DNA of 64,000 nucleotides from Heterohyrax brucei (taxonomy: Eukaryota > Chordata > Mammalia > Hyracoidea > Procaviidae), in NCBI GenBank assembly GCA_028571685.1, contig CM053164.1:36568501-36632500 (forward strand), read 5' to 3'. The notes under the pieces were generated by a model. The model ran no database searches. It had not been told where the DNA came from and was given only the letters and a program-made list of their open reading frames with translations. Positions within the stretch are counted from its first letter, which is position 1, and each line of letters opens with the position of its first letter. This document shows, piece by piece, positions 25,601 to 35,939 of this stretch. A program made the translations under genes and the position numbers.

Positions 25601-28600
25601 AGTATACATCTGAGATGTCTATATTCTCTTCCTTCATGATTTCTGGGAAGTTTTCTGTCAGCAGCTCAGGAACGATACTCTCTGTGTTCTCAGATGTCTC
25701 ACCCTGTTCAGGGACTCCAATTAATCAAAAGTTGTTCGTGTTAATAGAGTCCCACATGCTTCTTAATGCTTCTTCATTTTCCTTATTTCTGCTTGTAGAC
25801 ACTGGCATCGGTAGCTCTGTCTTCCAAGTCAGAAATTCTTTTTTCCATTTGTGCCATTATGTTTTCTTGGCTTTGCATGGAAGTTTCTGTGTCTTTGATT
25901 TTGTTCTTGATCTGTTGGATTTCAGAGTACTGGTGTTCCATCAGATCGAACGGCTTGTTTAATGTCTCCTTTTGTTCTGCTGCATTTTGTATAAGGTCTG
26001 GAAGGGCTATGTATATAATCATTTTGTATTCACTTTCTGATGCTTTCATGAAAGTTTCTTCATCTGGAAAACTCCTTGGTTGCTTTGTTTGGGAGCCTTC
26101 TGAAGCCATGGCTGATTTCTTGTATGTCACACATGTCAGTTGCTTTTTGTTTCATGTGATTAAATAGAGGCTGGAAGAGATACTTTTAGGATGGACTACA
26201 GATGTTTATCTAGGCTGTCTTAAAATGTAAAACATAAGGTGTCTGACCACTTCCGAAGTCAGTCAGGTTTTCAGGTGTAGAGGTCTCCTCTTCGCAGCTG
26301 GCAAAGTAAGCACCTCTGTATCCAACCCCAGATGGTACATACTAGTTCAGAATACAGCAGCGATATTGCCCTGTTGGCTTCTGCTCACAGGGTCCAGGCT
26401 TAGACAACACTGTGTAGAGTACTGCTTTTCTGGTAGAAAAGCACTCTCTTCAGGGCAGGCTCTGGCTCCCAAGCTAAGAATTAGGTCCAGCTGCTTCTAT
26501 CGAATCCAAGATGGCACCCTCCACACAGGCAGCAGATGGAGGAGCTAGAAGTGCCGAGAGGTAGTGATTCGTCTGCTTCTGTTGCCGAGCCCGCACCACA
26601 GGTGACCCTGTGTAAACTGCTGCATTTCTGTTGGAGAAGCACTGTCCTGTTTGCAGGCGTTTGCTCCCAGGGTAAGAATTAGGTCACCCTAAAGTCTCAG
26701 TACCCTGCACACTGACAGTCAAATTCCGTAGAAACCCTGCTGTGGCAGAGATAAAAAGATAGGCCCAAAGTGGCTAGATGAGCAGAGTCCTAAGCTTGGC
26801 TATGAAAATATGGGAATTTCATCTGCCTGTCCCCCTGGCAGCACATCTGAGACTAGCCGCTAGGCAAGGCCCAGCTATGCCCGCTGACGAAGATAGAGGG
26901 AAAAAAGTCAAAATGGTGCATTTACCTTCAGTCTGTGAGAGCCAGGGCTAGCCAGGAGCAGGAATCAGTGAAAGAGAGAAGGTTTTTCGCTCAGTGGTAT
27001 GAAGTCCAAATTAACTGCCCTGTGCCATGTCCTGGGGCTGATTAGGTGATCAGAAGGCTCCATTTGATTATCCGTTCAGGTCTTGGTTTCCAGAGGTATA
27101 TAGGGATATGTGCACTTAGTCCGCCAGCTTCACTCCATCAGTGATTTTCCTTTGTAGGTTATTTTTCTGTTTAAGCCTAGGTGCCTTCAGTAGTTTCTCC
27201 ATATCTCTGGTCTTGCTGAGTTTGATTATAATATGCCTTGGTGTATTTCTTTTAGAATCTATCTTGGTTGGGGTTCAGTGAGCATCCTGGATTGATTATG
27301 TTCTCATCTTCCATGATATCAGGAAGGTTTTCTGTTAGCAGGTCTTCCGCAGTTCTCTCTGTGTTTTCAGTTATCCCCACTTGTTCTGGTGCTCCAGTCA
27401 TGTGCATGTTATTCCTCTTGATAGAATGCCTCATAACTCTTAGTGATTCTTCATTTTTATTCAATCTTTTATCTGCTTTTTTGTTATGTATGCTGGTGTA
27501 GTTTACTTTGTCTTCAGTCTCATTAATTCTGTATTCCGTTTCCTTGATCCTGCTCCTTTGACGTTTTATTGTATTGTCAAGCTCATAATTTTATTGTTAA
27601 TCTAATTGCAGGCCATTGCTGCTCAGGCATTTCTTGCAGCTTATTTAATTTTTCAGAGTGTTCTGCTGTACTTTGCCTGATCTCTTTTCTCATATCTTGG
27701 GTAGCCCTATACATCATTCTTCTGTATTCTACCTCTGATAGTGGCAGAAAGTCTTCTTCCTCTTGTAAGCCATGGTAATCAGCTTCTTTAGATGTTTAGA
27801 AATTGATTGTGGTCTCTACGCCATCTGAAAATCATTGCAGTTTACCTTTTTTGTCATAGTACTTTAATTTGTATCTAGAGATAATTCAAGTTGTTTGAGC
27901 TGGTTTGGTTTTTGAAGCCTCAGTAAATCTGATCACCTATCCTGCTTGGCTCTTTTCAAGTTGAGCTGGCGTTTCTCCTCAAGGTCTGATGAGCTTCTGC
28001 CCTGCAATCTTATGCACTGAAATCTATCGTCTGGTACAGGGTCCTTGGGCCAGAGTGTTTGCCCATGTGGTCCCACACTAGTACAGCCCACTTACTCCTC
28101 ATGCCTTTTCTCTGGTTGCACCAACTCCCTGGGTCACACTTGCTTCCCTGCAACCTCCTCCCCAGTTTGAGTTGTGTTTGCACCCCGGCACCTCCTCCCC
28201 ATACCTACATTACAAATCTGTATTATAGTAATTTCTTCTTAGCTGTTACCAGTGCCACTCCTGATACATGTACTCCTCAGTGCCACCTCCTTGTGCCGTG
28301 CACTTGCTCCCTTGCTCTGCCTACCCAGACCATGCAAGATCAGCACTGTGGCTCCCTCAGGACCATGTGCATTCCCCAGGCCGGACTCTCTCCTTCAGCA
28401 GCTACCTGGAGTACATGGTTTCCTGTAGTTAAATCCCCTGGACACATTCCCTCCCCAGTGCCATCTACATGGAGCATGGGGATTCTCCAGGGCCCCCTCC
28501 CTGGTCTCAATTCATGCCCCACTAGCAGCTGCATGGGTCATGTGGGCTCTTCAGCGCTGCCTCCGCCCAGCTGCATTCACTCTGTTGCATGGACTCCCTG

Positions 28601-31468
28601 GAGTGTAGGAGCTCTCCCGGGCTGCCTCCCCAGTGCGCACTCACTCTAGCACAGCAGCTACCTAGGCATGTGGGCTCTTCAGCACTGCCTCCGTAGGCAG
28701 TGCCTACTGCCCTGTGCCAGCTCTCTGGATCATGCCAGCTATCTGGAGCACAGGAGCTCTCTGGTGCAGCCTGTCCAGGTTGCCAAGCATGTATTTCATA
28801 TATAATATGCTAAAAAAATTTTTTTAAAGGATCAACTAATCTTTTGATTTTGCTCCACTACCTGATGTAAACTGTCAAACACATAGTATTTATGAATTAA
28901 TGAGTCCAAGTTCTATAAATTTTTTATAGCACATGAACTTCTTCTTTATTTCTGTTTTCACTCAGTCTTAGTTCTGTATCATGACAAATCTACATCACAG
29001 TGATTTCTTCTTAGCTCTTACCAGTGCCACTCCTGATCCATCTAATGGACCATCTTGATACACAAATTGTATTAGTCACATGTGGTTACTTCAGCCGAGC
29101 ATCTTTGGGTATCAGGTGCAGAAACTCAGTCAGCCTAACCTAAGCAGGGGGGCTCTGACCGAAGCCTGGGCTCTCCAAGGGCCTGGAATAAGAGCCAGAG
29201 AGCAGTTAGGAACCAGGACAGATACTGTCTCTATCTCTGTTTGAAACTATAGGGTGTCAGTAGGAGGAACTCAGTTCTGGTTGCTTAAGCCTCCTAGTAG
29301 AGACTAACCAGAGTTGTAACTCAAGTCCAGATTTCCTGGAAAGATGAGCTGGTTGGCTCAACTTGGGTCAAGTTTTCGTGCCTTGTGAAGTAAAATTTGA
29401 CTGTGAGGTAGGAGTCTACTGCCCACTGAAGTGTCGTGGAAGAATCAGGAATATTCTATCAGTATAAAACTTTCTGGCCGGCTTCTCAAGATGGTCTGGC
29501 TTAACCTATGAATGAACAGCTTCCCCCTTCCTCCCAGAATTTGCTCTATACCTTGCTAAGCCAGTTGCCTATCCTCTTATGCATTGTTTGTCCAGTTTTC
29601 ATCATAAGCTTTAGCCTTTAGTTATCTAACTTTTTGTATTCAAATAAATACACAGGACCATATCCTGGACTTTTTTGGTAATCCTTACAGATTCAGTAGA
29701 GACAATGAATTTTAGTGAATTGATTGTCACAATCTGTGTTTTTAGTGATATGCCATATTTCATTATTTCTGAGTTGTACATTTTTCACATTTTAGCGTCT
29801 CTGAAATAGGGTTGTGTCCTGTAATCCATTGACCATATGGTAGTCATGACATAATTGCCTTTGCCTTAGCATTTGCCTCAAAATGTACAAAACAGTTGTC
29901 AGCTGTGTAAAAGAAATCCCAGACATCAGAGAAGCAGTTTTTAAAGACACAGCTGATCGCACAGAGGATGGGTTTTGGTGGTAAGCCGTGTACTGATGAC
30001 CGAATCAGAAGTGATCCAGAAGATTGGTTTATGAAAAATGTTTACAAAAAGTTGTAAGAATACAATGAACATTTATTCTGCTTATAATTTTCATTGTGAG
30101 CAGCATTATAAATATTTAGGCCTAAATTAAGTAAAATTCTTTTAGTGAACATAAAAAATGTTAATATTTTGCCATAGTTTGTGTTTTTTCCAGTGGCACA
30201 TAAGTAATAAAACCCACTGCCATTGAGTTGATTCCGACTTGTAATAACCCTATAGACAGAGTAGAACTGCCCCATGGAGGAGTTTCCAAGAAGTGCCTGG
30301 GGGATTTGAACTGCCAGCCTTTTGGTTAGCAGCTGTACCACTTAATAACTACGCCATCAGGGTTTCCACATAAATAATAGTAGGTCTTAAATCACTGGTA
30401 TCTTAGTTTTGGTAAACTGAACACATACCTTTCTTTCTCCACATATGAATGTATGTACTTGGAGCCCTGGTGTTGACTGACTGCTCTACACAAGGCTGGC
30501 AGTTTGAATCCACTAGCCTCTCCTTGGAAATCATATGAGAAAGTTGTACTCCATCCAGTAGGGTTGCTATGAATTGGAATCAACTTGAGTACAACAGCTT
30601 TGGCCTGGTTTTGGCATATGTATTGTAGTGTACCTTTAAGATTGTAGTGATCATATTACATTATAGTGACTAAAACTATGTGCATTATAATATTCTGCCT
30701 GTACTGAGACTGAGGATAAAGAAAGTCCCAGAAATTACTGTATTTAAGTGTTTTCATAATTTTCAAAGTCAAAGCTCATGACCTGGCATTTAACACCTAT
30801 TTCTTGTTTCTGTGCAGGATTATTAGTTGGATTTTTTCTGATGAGCTAGGCAGACAGATGCATAAACTTGCTATTTTAGGAAATTCCAGACATATACAAA
30901 TGTGAAGAGAAACCTAATGAATCTCCATTATTTTTAAGAAAATTTCAGATTTCTAGGTAGTTTCATCTGTCAATATTTCAATATGTATCTTTAAGAGATA
31001 AGGAGTTTTGAAAAATGTGACCAGTAAAAAAGGAACCATAATAACCTATCCCACCTGCAAAGCTGAACAGAAATTCCTTACTATGGTCAGTTTTCTAAGG
31101 ATCACCTTTTCAATTAGCCCAATCAGTTTTGTCATATAATGTGATTTTTCTGTGTATTAACATAGCCAGATGCCTCTGTACAAGCTGGTGATGCCTCTGT
31201 ACAAGCTGGTATTACATTAAACTAGTTAGTTCACATTGTCATGAAATTAAGTTAATAATTTGTACGGTTTTATAGGGTAAGCGACATCAAGGACTTCATT
31301 GAAAAATCCCAAGGATCTCAGAGAAGCCCTCCCTTCTGTCTGGCAACAGCTCTTCCCTTCGTCAGACTGCTGGATGAGACGCTAACTCTGGCAGAAGCTG
31401 ATTTACAGAATGCTGTAATCATTCAGAGACTCCAGAGAGCAGCTGAGCCTTTCAGAGGACTTCCCTAG
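10487..31468 (+). CDS. UBXN2A: UBXN2A, last three coding exons (partial gene, 5' part outside the window)
   Basis: UBX-domain adaptor of the AAA ATPase p97/VCP, which links p97 to ubiquitin-dependent turnover. Three exons (10487-10624, 14307-14465, 31276-31468) join in phase into 163 codons plus a stop. The first gives the end of the SEP domain (EELPLELQG-like start, then [15 protein letters not shown]). The second gives the linker and the start of the UBX domain ([20 protein letters not shown]). The third gives the rest of the UBX fold ([17 protein letters not shown], then [20 protein letters not shown]). The human protein is about 259 residues, so roughly 95 N-terminal residues are missing here; I found no exon for them in 1-10486. 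All splice sites are AG/GT. The protein ends PFRGLP, about two residues earlier than my memory of the human tail (FRELSEH), because a GAG-like codon is TAG. Identity comes from near-identity to the human protein as I know it and from synteny with MFSD2B and WDCP. Confidence 0.95.
11001..11157 (+). mobile_element. AfroSINE
   Basis: The head is GGAGCCCTGGTAGCACAGTG and the tail TTAGAATCGACTCGTCGTCA, followed by CCTAATAACAA. Confidence 0.95.
11650..11790 (+). mobile_element. MIR-type ancient SINE
   Basis: The core resembles MIR: TAACCATCTTACGGGGTGTA, then ACTGAGGAAGGAACTCA and CACATAGCTAGTAAAAAGC. Confidence 0.6.
11910..11937. repeat. (GT)n/(GC GT) microsatellite
   Basis: A run of GT units with CGTG interruptions. 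Confidence 0.9.
12505..13063 (-). mobile_element. L1 3'-UTR insertion, severely 5' truncated, with target-site duplication
   Basis: Matches the reverse-complemented L1 3' UTR seen at 63143-64000 (GCATGCCC.., AGCTCC, TCCAGTCCATTTTTGTCC). The A-rich tail lies at the left (12510-12545). The 14-bp repeats TTAAAGAGAACAAA flank it at 12491-12504 and 13064-13077. Confidence 0.85.
13477..13565 (+). mobile_element. AfroSINE 3' part
   Basis: CTGTAGGGCAGTTCCACCAT and GTGAGTCAGAATTGACACGA belong to the SINE tail; the head is missing. Confidence 0.75.
14307..14465 (+). CDS. UBXN2A: UBXN2A exon: linker and start of UBX domain
   Basis: The acceptor is TTTTCTTAG before 14307 and the donor is GTGAGT at 14466. 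The exon reads SATPKIVSK, then a variable linker, then [20 protein letters not shown], the first beta strands of the UBX domain. It is in phase with both neighbouring exons. Confidence 0.95.
14833..14991 (+). mobile_element. AfroSINE
   Basis: The head is GAAGCCCTAGTGGCGTGGTG; the B-box-like AGTTTGAATCCACCAGCC follows, and the tail ends in GTTTGGGTTTTGGTTTGG. Confidence 0.9.
15303..15478 (-). mobile_element. AfroSINE, older subfamily
   Basis: The reverse orientation gives CCATCAAGTTGATTTCAACT (tail) and a central GGGAAGCAGTTTGCCAAGCC typical of the long AfroSINE variant. Confidence 0.8.
15500..15845 (+). mobile_element. Old mammalian L1, 3' end
   Basis: The strand reads GTTTATAGTGGCAAAAAATT GGA and TTATGGCATATCC, the classic end of L1 ORF2, then an AT-rich 3' UTR. 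It is directly abutted by the younger minus-strand L1. Confidence 0.75.
18460..18529 (+). repeat. 70-bp direct repeat, left copy
   Basis: Identical base for base to 19944-20013. It is part of the host L1 and flanks the plus-strand L1 piece. Confidence 0.97.
18530..19943 (+). mobile_element. L1 piece on opposite strand: ORF2 C terminus and part of 3' UTR
   Basis: An open frame of 235 codons (18524-19231) reads the L1 ORF2 tail: [34 protein letters not shown] and [23 protein letters not shown]-rich run (19286-19320) and 3' UTR follow. The element stops at ACTCTTTGG. Compared with the other 3' UTR copies here, about 330 bases plus the poly(A) tail are missing. It is flanked by the perfect 70-bp repeats. 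Confidence 0.93.
19944..20013 (+). repeat. 70-bp direct repeat, right copy
   Basis: Identical to 18460-18529; the host L1 resumes after it (TATCTCATATCTTGATACTT). Confidence 0.97.
21860..22131 (-). mobile_element. L1 3' end inserted into L1-D
   Basis: The poly(T) at 21867-21880 marks the reversed tail. The body (ACATGCCCCCCTATGTGCAG, CTCTCCCTGTCCAGTGACTG) is the common L1 3' UTR. The host L1 resumes at 22132. AGTCTGTTTT at 21850-21859 and 22132-22141 is the duplication. Confidence 0.9.
22485..27135 (-). mobile_element. Second large L1 (L1-B) inside L1-D: RT, endonuclease, ORF1 and 5' UTR
   Basis: The minus strand holds a 5' UTR (about 26160-27135), ORF1 (from [18 protein letters not shown] near 26110, coiled coil [13 protein letters not shown], to about 25200) and the ORF2 endonuclease and RT ([13 protein letters not shown] and [14 protein letters not shown] at 22665-23162). 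It ends abruptly within the RT at 22485, so the ORF2 C terminus and 3' UTR are missing. ORF1 is frame-broken once, and RT has F-A-D-H in place of F-A-D-D. Confidence 0.9.
24575..24606. repeat. (TA)n microsatellite within L1-B
   Basis: TATATATATATAAATATATA and further TA units inside the endonuclease region. Confidence 0.9.
28791..30204. other. UBXN2A intron, no gene seen
   Basis: Non-coding, mixed sequence. A 58-base segment at 28981-29038 is also present, somewhat diverged, at 28209-28266 inside the L1-D 5' UTR. Confidence 0.5.
30205..30367 (-). mobile_element. AfroSINE
   Basis: Reverse orientation: AACCCACTGCCATTGAGTTG tail side, TTTTGGTTAGCAGCTG and the head side CCATCAGGGTTTCC. Confidence 0.93.
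30461..30613 (+). mobile_element. AfroSINE
   Basis: The head is GGAGCCCTGGTG and the tail GCTATGAATTGGAATCAACT. It forms a head-to-head inverted pair with the copy at 30205-30367. Confidence 0.9.
31169..31210 (+). repeat. 21-bp perfect tandem duplication
   Basis: GATGCCTCTGTACAAGCTGG(T) occurs twice back to back, ending 65 bases before the last UBXN2A coding exon. Confidence 0.97.
31276..31468 (+). CDS. UBXN2A: UBXN2A terminal coding exon: rest of UBX domain, stop TAG
   Basis: The acceptor is TTTTATAG before 31276. The exon encodes [20 protein letters not shown], the p97-facing loop [11 protein letters not shown], and AVIIQRLQ near the end. The stop TAG is at 31466-31468. The bases after it (CATTGG) look like a former His codon plus a mutated TGA stop, so the reading frame probably used to run two codons further. 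Confidence 0.93.
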
Positions 31469-32501
31469 CATTGGTTTTTGACAGATTACGTGAAAAATTT
31501 GCGGAGAAATGGTGCTTGTAAGTGGTCATGCAGACAAAATGGGGAAAAAGAATAGTCAGATTCACTGGACTTTTGGTTCAAGTACTATTTAACTCTGAGA
31601 AGATTTTTAAAAAATAAATACAAGTTAATGAAGTAAAATATGACTAGAAACTATACTATATGAAGTGCACTTTTTCTCAAAGGCTGCTGAGAGAATATTT
31701 TCAAATGCCAGTTAATCAGTATAAGGCATACTTAGACTAGCCAATATGATGTAAATTAGCAAATACATTCACAGCCCCATTCATTCAAACCATGTTCTTT
31801 ACCTTCCCAAATGGCAGTAACTTACAAAAATGGTAGATGTCTTAGATTAAAAATACGGCAATAAATTTAAAACTTATAGATTGAAGGCTAATTATTTTAT
31901 AACTGAGGTAGAATTAAAAGGCTGGAGTGTACAGTTTTCAGCACAGCTATGCCTTGTTCTTAGAGAATTCTCAGTTTTTATTCTCTAGCTGCCAGATATA
32001 CTCAAATATTTAGCTGGCAGCAGTCAAATGTCTGAGATTCCTTTCTCTCCAGGAACACCAGTCCATCATCTCTATTTTTGTTCTTTTGAAAATTAGAGCT
32101 TCTTTTTTAGCTGATATTTGAGATTAGTCATTCATTTGCTGACACTTGTTTAGTATCTAATGTCTGGGTCATCCTATTAATGAGTATTTTTAATTGCATC
32201 TCATAAAGTGTGTTTTTCTAATTTCATACATCAGAGTCAGCCTGTGTGTATACATTAAAGAACTATTGATTAAATTCTGATGCCACCAAGCATACCATGG
32301 TTTGTTTATATCTTGGACTTAAACTAAAACCAGTCAGACTTTGGTATTTCACTATCAGATTAAATTTCCTTGTCTGAAAATGACAAGAAACTTTGTTGGT
32401 GAACTATTCAGTCCAATTGCCATGAAGTATGCATTCAGGGTGTTAAGGCACTAAGTGTCCAGTGCTGTCCTGTTTTGGGGCACTGGATAGATGCTGGAAA
32501 G

Positions 32502-32906
32502 CAGCAGTTCTCACACTTCCTGGTCTCATGATCGTGGTTTGTGTGGGTTATATCTATCAATATTATACTCAAAAGTTTCAGTGTATTTATTTAATAAGCA
32601 TATTTCACAGAGCTGTTTTACAAAACAAAAGAGTTAGTGAGAAAAGCAGCATTGTTTCTTGATTTTTCAAATTTCACTAATGTCTGGCTTGAGGACAGAG
32701 ATCACATATCTGCTGCCGCATTCGTTCTCTTGCAGCAGCATACATCAGATAGCCACAGAGAACACGATGGTACTCTCATGAGTAAGTGAAAATAGCCAAT
32801 AACTTGTTGATAAGATTATGAAAATAGTTTGGACCTTACAGATGCCCTGAAATGATCTCAGGGACCCTTCAGAAGTCCCAGAACCACACTTTGAGAACCA
32901 GCACTG
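32502..32906. mobile_element. hAT-Charlie-type non-autonomous DNA transposon (MER)
   Basis: The ends CAGCAGTTCTCACACTT and TTTGAGAACCAGCACTG are near inverted repeats; the inside reads GTGGGTTATATCTATCAATA. The family is clear but the subfamily uncertain. Confidence 0.65.
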
Positions 32907-32910
32907 TAAA

Positions 32911-33060
32911 GCAATGGTTTGTAACAGTTCTCAAGCCTAGTGTAAGAGGAACTTGGGACCCTTTTCAAAATCCACCTCCTGTCGCCTACCACTCACATTC
33001 TGATTCATTGAATTTGGGGTGGATCCCACATTTTTGTTTTTTAAATTTAAGTGATTCTTA
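32911..33060. mobile_element. MER5-like hAT element
   Basis: TTCTCAAGCCTAGTG..TGGGACCC and TTCTGATTCATTGAATTTGG resemble MER5-type MITEs. Confidence 0.5.
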
Positions 33061-34605
33061 CTTATAGGGTCAAAAAATTGGTAAATTCTGCACTAAACTT
33101 GCACCTTAATGAAATAAAACCCACATCCATCACCATAGCCAGTAAGGATTCTCCATGGAAATGAGGCTGCTGGACCTCATAAGTTTTGGTTCTTAACCCC
33201 ACAGTTTGCTCTTGGAGATGTTGTTGTTCTTTAACTCGGAACTAACTCGGAACTAATCTATGACATGACCCTGTTGTATTTTGTATAACTGAGACAGGGC
33301 TGGGGATGTTCACATGAAATTTTTATTAGAGGCTCAGGAATAACAAAAGGGAAACATACACACAGCTAGATGACCAGGCTCATAGAGCTGCTGCTGCTCT
33401 TCGTTTTCCGTTTAAGAACGCTGCTTTTCCTAGGCTCTGGCCGCTAGTGTGGCAGGCAGGTCCATCTTTTTCTTTAGAAGGGGGGAGGATGAGGGAGAGC
33501 CTTTCCCTTTCATCTTTTTCTCTGAGAAATGAACAGGTACACAGTAGAAAATAAGTATTTATTGTTGGCAGAGAAACAAAAATTAATGTATTCTTTTAAA
33601 AGGGTAAAAATCAATGAACTTTCAGATACAGAAAATAATTATTAATATATGCGCAAGAATCTATAATGTGTTTCATAGAAGTCTGTATTAGTATAAACTT
33701 TTATAATTTTCATTTACATTATTATAATCAAAAGATGATTTTCCCTGTATTTCTATGTAAGGATCTCTCATTAGTAGTGTTCTATGTGTGCATATAGAAA
33801 AGCCTCCTCTGTGGATTTTCCTGTTAGCCACAGTATAACTGGAAGATACTCTGGAAATTTTCTTGTGTGTACATGTAGAATACATCCTACTTAGGGGTCT
33901 AACTAGAGAAAGACCTTCCTCAGCAATAATTCTTATTTTGAAACTGTGAATAATATTCAGAGTATTGTAATAATGTGAGTAAATATTCTGAAACATTTTC
34001 TAAAATGAGAATCATTCAGTTAAGATTTTTGCCTGAAAATTAAAAAGTTGTAAATTTAGGGGGGAATGTATGTGTATGTATTTGTTAATTAAATGTATGG
34101 GTACTCAGATGGGTTGGCTTTGGAAAACAAACTGAAAACATCCTTCCAAAGGAAGGAAGGCTTGAAGATTAGCATTTTAGACCTGTATTACAGTTTGACC
34201 TAAACAGTTGTTTCAAAACTGTTAATCTGTTTCCTCAAAACCATTGCTAGGGCTAATTAGAGAAATGCAGATTCCAGTGTACTGGGTAAATTACTATGCA
34301 TTTATCCAGATTATGAAAGTAATTTATGTTATGCATAGTCCTCATTATCAGTATGCTTTTTGTTGCTTTTTGGTGTGTGGAAAATCTGTGCATCTATTCA
34401 GTGCCTTAAAGTCTTTTGAAAGCAATCTTTTGCTAATGGTTAAAGATCTGTTTTCTTAAGAGTGTAATGCCATTCATTAAAAGAGTCTGTGAAATAATTT
34501 AAATGCATTTGTCACAAGATAGCTACATAAAGTTGGATTTGTCATTTTTATTTGGCAAAGTCATTCAGTCTGAGAATCAGCAGACGTTTATTAGGTGCCT
34601 TCTGT

Positions 34606-34755
34606 GTGCTTCGGTGGCATAGTAGTTAAGAGCTTGGCTGCTAACCAGAAGGTTGGCAGTTTGAACCCACCAGCTGCTCCTTGGAAACCCTGTAGGGTGG
34701 TTCTACTGTGTCTTGTAGGGTTGCCATGAGTTGGAATTGACTTGATCGTGGGTTC
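34606..34755 (+). mobile_element. AfroSINE
   Basis: GTGGCATAGTAGTTAAGAGC, GGCAGTTTGAACCCACCAGC and GAGTTGGAATTGACTTGATC. Confidence 0.93.
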
Positions 34756-35939
34756 TGTCTGTCAGGTACTTGAACCAAATGTTACTTTGATTTAATACCC
34801 AGAAATGTACAAATATTATATTTTTAATACTATCTTAATGATTATTTATTTCTAAAGGTATTCTTGATATCCTGAATTGAATTAGCATGAAGACTTGTAC
34901 TGGGGTTTACTTCTTTGTTCTTTCTTTTTCTCTTTCTGAGTACAAACCATTGAATTAAAAATTGCGTATCATACTGAGTCTTCAAATAACAATGGCTTGT
35001 CAGTGGAGATTAATGTTTGAGTATTTGCTACTTGCTGGAAATCTGTTTTTTGCACCATTAATTCATATTCATTTTTGGAAAACTATAAAATACATGCTAA
35101 ATTGATTTTTAAGTTACCCATTATTGTACTATCAGAGGTAATCCCTGTTACCATTTTGGTGTGCATACATCTCAATCTTTACTTTTGTTTTAATCAAAAG
35201 GCAGTTTTACTTGGTTATAATAATTCTGTTTTATCCGGTGAGATTTAACTTGTCTTTTTGATTAGGAACTATTAGGAGTGTAGCATTGTTATACTAAAAT
35301 AATAACTTTTAGGAACAGGTGTCTTTTTACTTTAATTACCTTTCTGTGCAAAAAAAAAATTTTTTTTTCCCCTCATCCTTTGCATAATTAAAGATATGGT
35401 AGCATACCCAACCAAGTATAAGTATTTGGAATGAACTACTCACAGACCTGCTGAGAGTAAATGTAAAATGGTCTACATAAGCGTAGATTGTCCAGAGGAG
35501 CTTTAGCTTTAGCTGGAGTGTAGTGTCCAAGGAATTAAATGTTTCACACATACATTACCTAATTTATCCTTCACTGTTAATAGGGCTGCAATCGAGGAAG
35601 CATTTTGTAGATTAAGGGATTGCACAGAAGATGGAATGACTTAAACTGGAAAGTGCATCTGTGGGAAGAAGATTTCAGTTGTGATGGAAAATAGAAAGTA
35701 ACGGTGGCTTACAAAATAAAATTTTATTTATTGCCCCATAAATCCAGAAGGCAGTAGTCAGGACTGTTAGTTCCGTTTTGTGGAATCGCCAGCCTCCTCT
35801 GTTGGTGACCTGCCCTTTTCAGTCAAGTTAACTCAGGGCCAAGATAGCAGCACTAGCACCGGTCGTCACATCTGAAGCCATGGCTTCACTTCCAGTGCTT
35901 CGTTAGCAAGAAGCACACCCGCTTTCTTTCTTTTTTTTC

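Larger units (their letters stand above)
15846..28790 (-). mobile_element. Nested L1 cluster in the large UBXN2A intron (host element L1-D)
   Basis: One old minus-strand L1 forms the frame. Its 3' UTR and tail lie at 15846-16900 and its ORF2 from about 16950 to the start [16 protein letters not shown] near 22395; RT motif F-V-D-D is at 20102-20113. Part of ORF1 lies at 27136-27780 and a GC-rich 5' UTR at 27790-28790. Three insertions split it: an L1 piece on the plus strand (18530-19943), an L1 3' end (21860-22131) and a second large L1 (22485-27135). About 350 bases of ORF1 C terminus are lost at the last junction. All frames are broken. Confidence 0.88.
31469..35930 (+). other. UBXN2A 3' UTR (start of stretch) and intergenic DNA
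   Basis: No coding exon is visible. AATAAA occurs at 31613-31618 and again near 33112, either of which could end the UBXN2A mRNA; the sequence alone does not decide. The stretch also holds a hAT-type MER pair (32502-33060), an AfroSINE (34606-34755), an 11-bp tandem duplication near 33233 (TAACTCGGAAC twice) and AT-rich sequence I cannot assign. Confidence 0.5.

Noticed and set aside
28059-28649. 196-codon frame rich in Pro, Ser and Cys
   Set aside because: Lies in the GC-rich 5' UTR of an old L1; low-complexity composition explains the lack of stops.
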